The notes beneath the pieces are model-generated. The model was not told the DNA's origin. It saw only the letters and a list, made by a program, of their open reading frames with translations, and did not search any database. The position numbers were made by a program, and so were the translations under genes. From Pseudomonadota bacterium (lineage in GTDB: Bacteria; Desulfobacterota; Anaeroferrophillalia; Anaeroferrophillales; Tharpellaceae): 18,572 bases of DNA. Of the stretch, positions 7,757-16,161 are shown piece after piece (position 1 is the first letter of the stretch; each line of letters starts with the position of its first letter). The DNA is taken from positions 1 through 18,572 of the forward strand of contig DAOWHJ010000155.1 of NCBI GenBank assembly GCA_030641485.1, given 5' to 3'.

Positions 7757-7858
7757 TATCTCCTGATGAGAACGGAAATTTCGGGTGCATCACTTGAGCT
7801 ACTGTATAGATAGCACCCATGCTAAATAAACAATACGCCTTTTAGGAGTGTCAAATCC

Positions 7859-8278
7859 ATGACAATCAACCGCCTTTTTGACAGCACTAGCGATCTATTG
7901 TTTAAGAGTGCGCAACTGCGTTCACAAAAAGCCCAAGTTATTGCCAGCAATATCGCCAACCTTGACACCCCTGATTACAAGGCCCAAAAATTTGAGTTTT
8001 CTGATGCATTACGCAAAGCTTCCACTAATCTATCAACGACTCTACCGATGACGGCAACCCATGCCGGTCACTTCGGCCATACCTCATCAATTTTTTCGGT
8101 TCAAGGGCACATCTCCACTAAAGAAAATTCATTAGGTGGTCTTGACGGCAACTCTGTCAACCTTGATCAGGAGATGGCCGACCAGGCAATCAACAGCAGT
8201 GCCTATACTCGTTCAATACAAATGCTCAAAAGTAAGATGTCGATCCTGAAAAATGCGATCGTTGAAGGAGGCAAATAG
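7859..8278 (+). CDS. flgB: Flagellar basal-body proximal rod protein FlgB
   Basis: A proximal rod subunit exported through the flagellar type III apparatus, 139 residues, the usual FlgB length. The N-terminus contains the rod-protein signature QVIASNIANLDTPDYKAQKF (about residues 26-45). The C-terminus carries an amphipathic helix, typical of axial proteins that polymerise through paired terminal helices. AGGAG (7844-7848) lies 10 bases before the ATG. It is the first gene after the sigma-54 promoter and ends 2 bp before flgC, so the rod genes should be cotranscribed and coupled. Confidence 0.96.
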   Translation: MTINRLFDSTSDLLFKSAQLRSQKAQVIASNIANLDTPDYKAQKFEFSDALRKASTNLSTTLPMTATHAGHFGHTSSIFSVQGHISTKENSLGGLDGNSVNLDQEMADQAINSSAYTRSIQMLKSKMSILKNAIVEGGK

Positions 8279-8280
8279 AG

Positions 8281-8724
8281 ATGAATTTTGAAACAATGAT
8301 GGGCATCAGTGCGGGTGGGATGTCAGCCCAAAGGTTCAGACTCAACGTAATTGCCAGCAACCTTGCCAACCAGAACACCACCAGAACTCCAGAAGGCGGT
8401 CCCTACATGCGGCGGGATGTGGTTTTCCAGGCCACCCTGGCAAAGCTAACCGACCGGTCCACCGGCACCCAGGTGAGCAGTGGTGAAGATACGCCAATGT
8501 CGGTTAAGGTAGTCAAAGTCATCACCGATCCCAAACCACCGGTCATGAAATACCAACCGGGTCACCCAGATGCTAATCAAGATGGTTATGTCGCCTACCC
8601 TAATGTTAACACCTTCGAAGAGATGGTAAACATGCTCTCAGCAACCCGCAGTTACGAGGCTAACGCGACAATCATGAAAAATGCCAAAGAAATGGCCGAC
8701 AAAACTATAGACCTATTGAAATAG
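8281..8724 (+). CDS. flgC: Flagellar basal-body proximal rod protein FlgC
   Basis: A proximal rod subunit of 147 residues. The opening MGISAGGMSAQRFRLNVIAS with NLANQNTTRTPEGGPY is the standard FlgC N-terminal rod domain. The C-terminal block YPNVNTFEEMVNMLSATRSY with EANATIMKNAKEM is the conserved Flg_bbr_C region of FlgC. It follows flgB by 2 bp, and the GGAGGCAAATAG at the end of flgB supplies the ribosome binding site. Length and motifs are complete. Confidence 0.97.
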   Translation: MNFETMMGISAGGMSAQRFRLNVIASNLANQNTTRTPEGGPYMRRDVVFQATLAKLTDRSTGTQVSSGEDTPMSVKVVKVITDPKPPVMKYQPGHPDANQDGYVAYPNVNTFEEMVNMLSATRSYEANATIMKNAKEMADKTIDLLK

Positions 8725-8740
8725 AGTGAGGGCTAAGATC

Positions 8741-9070
8741 ATGACAATTACAAATATTTCCAGCAATCCTTTCGCCAGCCATCTCAGTGAGCTTAATCGG
8801 ATGGGCAAAGAGGCGCAGGACATTTTACAACCCAACAACACCGGGTCGGTAAATTCCTTCTCAAACACGTTGAACAATGCTCTGCAACAGGTAAACAACC
8901 TCCAGCAAGTGGCCGACCACAAAATCACCGAGGTCACGACCGGACAATCTCAGGACACCTTGGGCGCGATTGTCGCCCTGCAACGAGCCGATCTCTCAAT
9001 GCAACTTCTCGCCCAGGTTCGCAACAAAGCCTTAAAGGCCTACGAAGAAATCATGAGGATGCCGGTATAG
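8741..9070 (+). CDS. fliE: Flagellar hook-basal body protein FliE (MS-ring/rod junction)
   Basis: FliE links the FliF MS ring to the proximal rod. With the ATG at 8741 the product is 109 residues, close to the usual length. The C-terminal half is diagnostic: VNNLQQVADHKITEVTTGQS, then LGAIVALQRADLSMQLLAQV and RNKALKAYEEIMRMPV. An in-frame GTG at 8726 would add five residues, but GAGGG (8728-8732) sits 8 bases before 8741, so the ATG is preferred. The gene is 16 bp after flgC and 46 bp before fliF, the common flgBC-fliEFGHI order. Confidence 0.95.
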   Translation: MTITNISSNPFASHLSELNRMGKEAQDILQPNNTGSVNSFSNTLNNALQQVNNLQQVADHKITEVTTGQSQDTLGAIVALQRADLSMQLLAQVRNKALKAYEEIMRMPV

Positions 9071-9116
9071 TTTTAATGACAGGATTAACTTACGGTTTTA
9101 GGATTGAGGAACTCAC

Positions 9117-10724
9117 ATGGAACGTTTTACAGCTCTGATCGACTGGTTTAAAACCCGTAGCGCTCTACATAAAATTGGACTTTTAGGCGGCGGCATAGTT
9201 CTGGTTATAGGCCTGACAACCGCCATCATCATCTCCATGTCAACCGCTTACGCACCACTCTACTACAACCTCTCTTCAGAGGATGCAGCAGGTGTCGTTG
9301 ACTATTTACAACGGAGTCGGATACCCTATCGTCTTGCCGATTCAGGCCACACCGTCAAGGTCGCAAAGGATGATGTCTATGAAATCCGGCTCAAGCTGGC
9401 TGGCAGTCAGGTTATGAGTGGGGGGGTTGGTTTTGAGATTTTTGACAAGACTAATCTCGGAGTTACCGAATTTGTCCAAAACATCAACTTTCAACGGGCT
9501 CTACAAGGTGAACTGGCCCGCACAATCAGCGAGATCCAACAGGTCGAGTCGGCCAGAATCCATCTGGTCCTGCCGAAAAAAAGTCTCTTTGCCGAAGACA
9601 ACCAGGACGCCACCTGTTCAGTAATCCTGAAGATTCGTACCGGAGCTCGACTGCGGCCGAATCAGGTTGAAGGGGTTATGGCCTTGGTCGCTGGTAGCGT
9701 GGCCGGGTTAAGCCAAGAGCATGTAACCGTCCTTGACACCTTCGGCACAGTACTCTCAAAAGACCTTGGTAAACGCGCTGACCAGAACCAGTTAACTACA
9801 AACGAGATGAATTTTCGCCGCAAATACGAAAACAACCTTGAAGAGCGCCTACAATCAATGCTCGAACGAGTTGTCGGACGGCGTAAGGTTGTGGTCCGGG
9901 TTTCAGCTGATCTCGATTTCAATAAAGTCGAAAAAACTGAAGAAATTTTTGATCCGGATCAGGTTGCACTCCGGAGCGAACACAAGCTCAATGAAAAACG
10001 CCAGGATTCAGCAGGCGCCCCGGGTGGGGTTCCCGGATTAAACAGCAACGTTCCCGGACGTGAGGTTGAGTCGGCCAATAACAAGGACATAAATCGCAGT
10101 AATGCCAATAAATCTGATGAAACCCGTAACTACGAAATTTCGAAACTGGTCAGCCGTACGATTATGCCGGTCGGCTCAATCAGGAAAATCAGTGTTGCGG
10201 TCATGGTTGACGGAAAATACGCGGGCGGCACAGAAGACGGTCAAGACAAAACCTTCTCACCTCGAAGTGAGACTGAAATATCGATCTACACCAACATGGT
10301 CAAAAAGGCGATCGGTTTTGATAAAAAGAGAGGTGATCAGGTTGAGGTCGCAAGCATCGCTTTTAATAACGAAAGCCTCAATCAAGAGGTTGCAGAACTG
10401 AAAAAGGCCGATCGCTACGGCCTGATTTTCACCGGCTTAAAATACCTGGCAATGGTTCTGGCTGGACTCTTTTTCTACCTCAAGATATTAAAACCCGGTT
10501 TAGGTTTTCTGGGGACAAGCCTCGGCAATATCGGCTCCAGCAGTAACGAAGATTCTGCGTCTGGCAGAAAAGGTGGCATCGGCCAAATGGCCGACCAGAT
10601 TGCCGACAAAGTCGAGATCAATCGACCAAACACAGTCATGGACCAGGTTAGCAATTTCGCCTCCGAAAACCCGGAGGAGGTTGCTAAAGTTGTCAAACTG
10701 TGGTTAAAAGAACAGGCAACGTAA
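9117..10724 (+). CDS. fliF: Flagellar MS-ring protein FliF
   Basis: An inner-membrane ring protein on which rod, switch and export gate are built, 535 residues. The first transmembrane segment is about residues 20-43 (GLLGGGIVLVIGLTTAIIIS). The periplasmic part starts with YAPLYYNLSSEDAAGVVDYL and includes the YscJ-like ring-building motifs, such as GGVGFEIFDKTNLGVTEFVQ and NFQRALQGELARTI. The second transmembrane segment is about 434-457 (YGLIFTGLKYLAMVLAGLFF). The cytoplasmic tail SENPEEVAKVVKLWLKEQ is the conserved FliG-binding helix. GAGGA lies 6 bases before the ATG. It is followed 39 bp later by its partner gene fliG. Confidence 0.97.
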   Translation: MERFTALIDWFKTRSALHKIGLLGGGIVLVIGLTTAIIISMSTAYAPLYYNLSSEDAAGVVDYLQRSRIPYRLADSGHTVKVAKDDVYEIRLKLAGSQVMSGGVGFEIFDKTNLGVTEFVQNINFQRALQGELARTISEIQQVESARIHLVLPKKSLFAEDNQDATCSVILKIRTGARLRPNQVEGVMALVAGSVAGLSQEHVTVLDTFGTVLSKDLGKRADQNQLTTNEMNFRRKYENNLEERLQSMLERVVGRRKVVVRVSADLDFNKVEKTEEIFDPDQVALRSEHKLNEKRQDSAGAPGGVPGLNSNVPGREVESANNKDINRSNANKSDETRNYEISKLVSRTIMPVGSIRKISVAVMVDGKYAGGTEDGQDKTFSPRSETEISIYTNMVKKAIGFDKKRGDQVEVASIAFNNESLNQEVAELKKADRYGLIFTGLKYLAMVLAGLFFYLKILKPGLGFLGTSLGNIGSSSNEDSASGRKGGIGQMADQIADKVEINRPNTVMDQVSNFASENPEEVAKVVKLWLKEQAT

Positions 10725-10763
10725 TTATCGACAGAACCTACAACTGATCGGAAAAGACAAATT

Positions 10764-11783
10764 ATGGCTAAAGGAAAAAATGACGGCGGGATTGGTGGTC
10801 GCCAGAAGGCTGCAATTCTCCTGCTGGGACTGGGCGAAGATATCGCCTCATCAGTACTGAAACATTGCAGCGAGTTTGAACTCCAGCAACTCAGCCAGGA
10901 AATCTCACACTTAGGTGACATCCCCGGCGACGTAACCGAGAATATCGCCAGTGAGTTCACGGAAACAGTTGGCCACAAAATGGTTTTTTCCGGTGGCAGT
11001 GACTACCTGCGTAATATTTTGGTAAAGACCATGGGTGAGAATAAAGCCGACAGCTTCCTTGAGAAGGTTCGTGATTCACTGCGTCATAAACCATTCGGCA
11101 ACCTGACTCATGTTGATGCCAAGGTTATTGCTTCCTTCATCAGAAATGAACACCCCCAAACCATTGCCCTGATTTTGGCCCACCTGTCCCCAGATCAAGC
11201 AGCTGAGATTATCACCCTGCTGCCGGAGGGTATCCAAGGTGATATTATGCTGCGGATCGCATCTTTAGAGGCAGTTCCCCGGGAGATGATTGATGAGATT
11301 GAAACCGTTTTAGATGAGGAACTTAAAACTACCGGGGGAATGGCAAGCGAGGGCCTGGGAGGAGTTGAAGCCGTAGCCGAAGTATTCAACAATCTTGATA
11401 AAAATTCAGAATCTGTGATCATGTCAGTAATTGAAGAAAGCGACCCGGAGCTTGCCGACGAAGTCCGCAAGCTAATGTTCACATTTGACGATCTTATCAA
11501 CGTTGATGATCGCGGTATCCAATCAATTCTGAAAGAGATCAACAACGAAGACCTCCTGCTCGCCTTAAAGACCGCAATTGATGATGTCAAAGAGAAAATT
11601 TATCTAAACATGTCACAAAGAGCAGCTGACATGATTAAAGATGACCTGGAAGCCATGGGTCCAGCCCGGCTCACAGACATTGAAAAAGCCCAACAAAACA
11701 TTGTCAAAGTAGCGCGCAGACTTGAAGACGAAGGTAAAATAATTATCGCCTCCAAGGGCGGTGGAGGTGATATAGTTGTCTAA
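10764..11783 (+). CDS. fliG: Flagellar motor switch protein FliG
   Basis: The C-ring protein that binds FliF and transmits torque from the stator, 339 residues, normal length. The N-terminal domain begins GGRQKAAILLLGLGED (FliF binding). The middle domain holds the EHPQ motif at 129-132 in RNEHPQTIALILAHL. The C-terminal domain has the charged torque helix region MFTFDDLINVDDRGIQSILK, followed by LALKTAIDDVKEKIYLNMSQ and RAADMIKDDLEAMGP. The Shine-Dalgarno before the ATG is weak (GGAAAAG). The end of the gene encodes a Gly-rich tail whose DNA (GGAGGTGAT, 11763-11771) doubles as the ribosome binding site of fliH, and the two genes overlap by 8 bp. Confidence 0.97.
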   Translation: MAKGKNDGGIGGRQKAAILLLGLGEDIASSVLKHCSEFELQQLSQEISHLGDIPGDVTENIASEFTETVGHKMVFSGGSDYLRNILVKTMGENKADSFLEKVRDSLRHKPFGNLTHVDAKVIASFIRNEHPQTIALILAHLSPDQAAEIITLLPEGIQGDIMLRIASLEAVPREMIDEIETVLDEELKTTGGMASEGLGGVEAVAEVFNNLDKNSESVIMSVIEESDPELADEVRKLMFTFDDLINVDDRGIQSILKEINNEDLLLALKTAIDDVKEKIYLNMSQRAADMIKDDLEAMGPARLTDIEKAQQNIVKVARRLEDEGKIIIASKGGGGDIVV

Positions 11784-12663
11784 CCGAAATCTTTCCCAAA
11801 ATAGAACTTTTCAGACCCTAACCTACTCCCGTCACAAGGCCAATACGGGGTCAAGTGTGAACTCAGAAAATGGGCATCAGAGGTTGGAAAATGTCAAAGA
11901 GCTGAAACTGCCCAAATTTATCGGTCCGTCGAATCGCGGAAAAAGCCAGCGCTCTGCAAGCAAAGGAAAACGCCCTGATATAAAATTCAGAACCAGCTCA
12001 TTCCCAGCATTTCTGGCCCCAGCTCACGCCCCGAGCCCGACAGATTCAGGCCCCAACCTGGCCGAGCTAAAAATCAGTGAAGAGTGTCGGCGTAAAGCCG
12101 ACGCTGAAAAAGAGAGGATTTTGACCTCAGCCGCAGCTGAAGCCGCTGGCATATTGATCAGTGCTGAAGCTGAAGCTGAAAACCTCAAACGGGCCACGTT
12201 CAGCAAGGCCCAAGAAGATGGGCTCAAAGAAGCCCAAGCAAAAATCACCCAACACATAGCCCATCTAGATGAACTCTTTGAACGCCTGACAACAACCCAG
12301 AAACGTTGCTACCAACAACATGAGGAGGAACTGGTCCGGCTCGCTTTAACCTGTGCCAAACAGTTAATCAACCGGGAGATCTCACTGGATGAAAAAGTCA
12401 TCGTTGATACTGTCAACGAAATCCTGCAGGAAGGACAGATTCAAGGAGATGCGACCCTGCTCTTAAACAATGATGATTTCAACCTGATTGACCAGCTCAG
12501 ACCTGAACTGCTGAGCGAATTTCCCAAGCTTGCAAACCTTAAAATTGAGGTCAGCGATATAGTTGAAAGAGGTGGCTGCATCCTTGAGTCACCAATGGGT
12601 CGCATTGATGCCAGTCTACGCAGTAAGTTTGAGGAGTTAGAGCGCCTCCTGATAAACGGTTGA
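11776..12663 (+). CDS. fliH: Flagellar export ATPase regulator FliH
   Basis: A cytoplasmic negative regulator and stator-like partner of the export ATPase FliI. The C-terminal half (about 160-295) fits the FliH/HrpE family: LVRLALTCAKQLINREI, then a domain ending ERGGCILESPMGRIDASLRS, the usual closing motif. Residues about 95-160 are an Ala/Glu/Lys-rich helix predicted to be coiled coil. The first ~90 residues are long, basic (16 Lys/Arg against 4 Asp/Glu in the first 72) and low in structure, with a proline-rich stretch around 77-93. This makes the protein (295 aa) longer than enterobacterial FliH. The start is a TTG at 11776, inside fliG, supported by a near-perfect GGAGGTGAT eight bases after its GGAGG core. 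fliI follows 56 bp later. Confidence 0.92.
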   Translation: MSNRNLSQNRTFQTLTYSRHKANTGSSVNSENGHQRLENVKELKLPKFIGPSNRGKSQRSASKGKRPDIKFRTSSFPAFLAPAHAPSPTDSGPNLAELKISEECRRKADAEKERILTSAAAEAAGILISAEAEAENLKRATFSKAQEDGLKEAQAKITQHIAHLDELFERLTTTQKRCYQQHEEELVRLALTCAKQLINREISLDEKVIVDTVNEILQEGQIQGDATLLLNNDDFNLIDQLRPELLSEFPKLANLKIEVSDIVERGGCILESPMGRIDASLRSKFEELERLLING

Positions 12664-12719
12664 GACACCCAAAACCTTTTTCCGCCTATCGGTCGTGACC
12701 TTGAAGCGAGAGTGTACCA

Positions 12720-14033
12720 ATGGTTGATTTCAAAGCCCTACAGAACCGGGTTAACGACGAGAAACTTTTTCGCTATACCGGCCTGGTAACAAGCCTTACC
12801 GGCCTGGTTATAGAGGGTGATGGACCAGCGGTCTCGGTCGGCGATCTCTGCCGCATTGAAAACCCCCTGACCAAAACCAGCATCACCTGTGAAACTGTCG
12901 GCTTCAGGGAACAACGCATTCTCTTGATGCCACTGGGTGAGCTTAAAGGTATCGCCCCGGGAAACCGCATATTTTCACTGCGCCAACCCGCCACGATAAA
13001 AGTCGGCGAAGCCCTCTTAGGCCGGGTAATTGATGGTTTGGGCCGCCCGCTTGACAACTTGGGTGAGCTTGACAACTGTTCAGAGGAGATCCCCCTCTAC
13101 CGACCCCCGATAAACCCCTTCAAGCGCCGCCGCATAGTCTCCCCGATTGACCTTGGAGTTCGTTCCATCAACAGCCTCCTGACCTGTGGCAAGGGGCAGC
13201 GGATGGGCATCATGGCGGGCTCTGGGGTCGGTAAAAGTGTCCTATTAGGAATGATGGCCCGCTATACCAAGGCCGATATCAATGTCATTGCTTTAATTGG
13301 CGAGCGTGGTCGTGAGGTTCGAGAATTTATTGAACGTGATCTTGGTCCCGAAGGATTGAAACGCAGTGTGGTCGTCGTTGCAACCTCAGATCAGGCTCCC
13401 TTGGTCCGTTTACGCGGGGCCTTTCTTGCAACGGCTATTGCTGAGTATTTTCGCGATCTTAATCGGGATGTCCTCCTGATGATGGACTCCTTGACCCGCT
13501 TTGCCATGGCCCAGAGAGAAATTGGGCTCGCAATTGGTGAACCGCCCACCAGCAAAGGCTACACCCCATCGGTTTTCTCGCTACTACCAAAACTCCTCGA
13601 ACGCGCTGGTCGTGATGATGGAGATGGCTCTATCACCGGTCTCTACACCGTACTGGTTGAAGGTGATGACTTAAGCGAACCAATTGCTGATGCCGCCCGC
13701 TCGATCCTTGATGGCCACATCGTCCTCTCACGCAAACTTGCCGACCGTAACATATATCCCGCAATTGACCCACTTTCCAGCAAAAGTCGGGTGATGATCG
13801 ATATCGTACGTCGCGAACAGACCCAAAATGCGGGTGAGCTCTTAAACCTTATGGCAGCTTACCAGGAAGCCGAAGATTTGATTAATATCGGTGCCTATGT
13901 CAGCGGCAGCAACCCACGCATTGACCGCGCCATCACGCTGCATGAAAAGATCACTGCCTTCCTGCGCCAAGAGATTGAAGAATGCGCCCTTTTCAGCGAC
14001 AGCATCACCAGACTTGAAAAACTTCTCCAGTAA
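12720..14033 (+). CDS. fliI: Flagellum-specific export ATPase FliI
   Basis: A hexameric cytoplasmic ATPase, related to the F1 beta subunit, that powers loading of flagellar export substrates. It has 437 residues. The N-terminal beta-barrel covers about 1-95. The Walker A motif GSGVGKS lies at about 167-173 after GQRMGIMA. The catalytic GERGREVREFIERDLG follows, then Walker B with LLMMDSLTRFAMAQRE (Asp about 256), and the FliI/type III signature GEPPTSKGYTPSVFSLLPKL. The C-terminal helical domain is complete. The ribosome binding site is weak (GCGAGAG). It is the last flagellar gene in the window; no fliJ follows. Confidence 0.97.
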   Translation: MVDFKALQNRVNDEKLFRYTGLVTSLTGLVIEGDGPAVSVGDLCRIENPLTKTSITCETVGFREQRILLMPLGELKGIAPGNRIFSLRQPATIKVGEALLGRVIDGLGRPLDNLGELDNCSEEIPLYRPPINPFKRRRIVSPIDLGVRSINSLLTCGKGQRMGIMAGSGVGKSVLLGMMARYTKADINVIALIGERGREVREFIERDLGPEGLKRSVVVVATSDQAPLVRLRGAFLATAIAEYFRDLNRDVLLMMDSLTRFAMAQREIGLAIGEPPTSKGYTPSVFSLLPKLLERAGRDDGDGSITGLYTVLVEGDDLSEPIADAARSILDGHIVLSRKLADRNIYPAIDPLSSKSRVMIDIVRREQTQNAGELLNLMAAYQEAEDLINIGAYVSGSNPRIDRAITLHEKITAFLRQEIEECALFSDSITRLEKLLQ

Positions 14034-14078
14034 TCACCTCTTTTCGATCAGACACCTATATTACCACTCAATAGCTGA

Positions 14079-14108
14079 TTGACAAATAGTGTCGTTATAG
14101 ACTAGAAA
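14079..14108 (+). promoter_or_regulatory. Candidate sigma-70 promoter for the GspE/PilB-queD-folE2-plsY unit
   Basis: TTGACA (14079-14084) is a perfect -35 hexamer. The best-spaced -10 is TAGAAA (14103-14108), a four-of-six match at 18 bp. It lies in the 109-bp gap after fliI, where a new unit would be expected to start. No intrinsic terminator is visible between fliI and this site, so read-through from the flagellar operon remains possible. Confidence 0.4.
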
Positions 14109-14142
14109 GGAGCGGTTTAAATTCTATTCTAACCTCTTTTTC

Positions 14143-16161
14143 ATGGTGATGCATATGGTACAGAGTTCGGAAGACAACAGCAGACTTGGTCTGTTGCTGG
14201 TTGATGAAGGTTTCATTACTCCCGACCAGCTTCAAGCAGCCCTTCGCTACCAGAAAGAGACCCCCAAAACTCCATCAAACCATAACTATCTAGGCCAAAT
14301 CCTGGTTGAAAAAAATTACATCGATGCCCAACAACTTCAGTATATCATGGACAAATACAATAAGAAGAGTCGCCTAGGCGACATCCTTGTGCGTTGTAAT
14401 GCCATCACCGAACAAGAGCTCGCACTTGCGCTCAAAGAACAGAAAAAAAGCGGTGAACGCCTAGGTGAGGTTCTTCTGAAAAAATCATTCATTTCAGATG
14501 AGACCATGCGCCAGGCATTAAGCACTCAACTCAACATCCCCTACATTGACATCAGCCGCCTCAACATTGACCATAACCTGACCAAAATAATTAACCGAGA
14601 CTACGCCTTAAAACACAAAATAATCCCGATATCGATGACCGAAGGCAGTATCACCCTGGCTATGGACGACCCCACTAACGGTGAGGTTGCGGCTGAGCTT
14701 GAAATGTTCACGCGCCTAAAAATCAACATCGTCACCTCATCTCAAAGCGCTATTAATAGTGCTTTCAGCCGGCTCTACTCCAGCGAAACCGGCTCTGGCA
14801 GCAGTGCAACAGACAATCTCAACGACATCAATTCAACTATAGATTTCAGCCTCAACCTGGAAGACGATTCCCCAAGTGAAATTCGCAAGCCCCAATACGT
14901 TGAAGCCCAAGAGAGCAAAAGAGCTGATCTTCTGGTCCAGAGCATCCTCAGCTGGGCCTTACAGCAACAGGCTTCAGATATTCATCTGGAGACCCTGGAC
15001 CAACATATGGTCGCCAGATTCAGAATCGACGGTCTGCTTCAGGAATTCGACTTGGGCTCTCTCCAGGAAGATATCAACAGATTTCATCGTGAAGTGATCT
15101 CCCGTATCAAAGTTATTTCTAAACTTGACATTGCCGAACGACGCCTGGCTCAAGATGGCAGCTTCCGCTCACATGTTATCCGCAATGGCGAAAAATCAAG
15201 TGTTGATTTCCGGGTTTCAGTCGTTCCCTCTTACTATGGCGAGAACATAGTCATTCGCATTCTTGACTCACAAAAAGCACCATCTAAAATTGAACATTTA
15301 CAATTCTCAGCAAAACTCACGGAGAAAATGACCAAACTCTTCCAACAAAATACCGGCATTATCCTGGTCACCGGACCTACGGGGTCGGGTAAAAGTACAA
15401 CCCTACAATCGGGCCTGTTGACTGCGTACCGGCCCGGACTAAAAGTGGTCACAGCCGAAGACCCAATTGAACATGTCTACGACAACTTTATGCAATGTGA
15501 AGTAAACGAAAAAATAGGCTTGACCTTTGCCAGCTATATCCGGGTTTTCCTGCGCCACGATCCTGAGATAATCATGATCGGTGAAATCCGTGATAATGAG
15601 ACCGCCGAGATGGCAATCCGTGCCGCCCAGACCGGGCACCTGGTATTAAGCACCCTGCATACCAATGACTCTCTCGGGGCCATCTCTAGACTGACAGGGC
15701 TTGGTGTCAACCCGAGTATGATCTCATCGTCACTTATCGGAGTCATCTCTCAGCGCCTGGCCCGACGAGTCTGCTCACACTGCATAGAAGACTACACCCC
15801 GTCTCAGGAGCTAATTGACGAATTTTTCCCAACTCCACCGACAGACATCCGCTGGCGCAAAGGTACAGGATGCAGTGAGTGCAACCACACCGGTTACAAG
15901 GGCCGAATTGCCATCGCCGAACTTTGGGAACCTAGCCAACACGACATGCTACTGATCAACAAGAGAGCCGACCTTGATGAATTAAGGGTCAGTGCCAGAG
16001 GAAGCACGATACCACTTATCGAAGAGGCCTTTGGTAAACTAAGAGCAGGAGAGACGACTTTGGATGAGTTGATCAGAATAATACCCTACTCCTTCATCGA
16101 AGATCATCGTCAGCAACAACAATTACTAATAATGAAAAAGGTAACTGACAATGCCATATGA
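14143..16161 (+). CDS. GspE/PilB-family secretion or pilus-assembly ATPase with duplicated N-terminal MshEN-like modules
   Basis: A cytoplasmic hexameric ATPase of the type II secretion/type IV pilus family, 672 residues. The catalytic core is complete: Walker A GPTGSGKS (411-418), Asp box AEDPIEH (438-444), Walker B IIMIGEIRD (476-484) with the His box GHLVLSTLHTND, and a tetracysteine zinc site CSHC (544-547) and CSEC (577-580). The N-terminus holds a textbook MshEN cyclic-di-GMP motif, two 24-residue RLGxxL...Q units at 77-100 and 106-129 with a five-residue spacer KKSGE. A second, more degenerate pair sits before it at 14-37 and 49-72. The start is uncertain: in-frame ATGs lie at 14143, 14149 and 14155, and only the last has a plausible nearby GGTGAT. 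No pilC, pilT or gspF is adjacent, so PilB versus GspE cannot be decided. It overlaps queD by 11 bp. Confidence 0.92.
   Translation: MVMHMVQSSEDNSRLGLLLVDEGFITPDQLQAALRYQKETPKTPSNHNYLGQILVEKNYIDAQQLQYIMDKYNKKSRLGDILVRCNAITEQELALALKEQKKSGERLGEVLLKKSFISDETMRQALSTQLNIPYIDISRLNIDHNLTKIINRDYALKHKIIPISMTEGSITLAMDDPTNGEVAAELEMFTRLKINIVTSSQSAINSAFSRLYSSETGSGSSATDNLNDINSTIDFSLNLEDDSPSEIRKPQYVEAQESKRADLLVQSILSWALQQQASDIHLETLDQHMVARFRIDGLLQEFDLGSLQEDINRFHREVISRIKVISKLDIAERRLAQDGSFRSHVIRNGEKSSVDFRVSVVPSYYGENIVIRILDSQKAPSKIEHLQFSAKLTEKMTKLFQQNTGIILVTGPTGSGKSTTLQSGLLTAYRPGLKVVTAEDPIEHVYDNFMQCEVNEKIGLTFASYIRVFLRHDPEIIMIGEIRDNETAEMAIRAAQTGHLVLSTLHTNDSLGAISRLTGLGVNPSMISSSLIGVISQRLARRVCSHCIEDYTPSQELIDEFFPTPPTDIRWRKGTGCSECNHTGYKGRIAIAELWEPSQHDMLLINKRADLDELRVSARGSTIPLIEEAFGKLRAGETTLDELIRIIPYSFIEDHRQQQQLLIMKKVTDNAI

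Noticed and set aside
8726..8740. GTG start for fliE
   Set aside because: GAGGG at 8728-8732 overlaps it and is spaced correctly for the ATG at 8741.
10475..10978. 167-codon minus-strand ORF across the fliF-fliG junction
   Set aside because: It is antisense to two well-supported genes, rich in Ser/Pro as expected from a shadow frame, and has no recognisable domain.
14107..14112. AAGGAG as the ribosome binding site of the GspE/PilB-type gene
   Set aside because: It is about 30 bases from the first in-frame ATG and no suitable start codon lies 5-12 bases after it.
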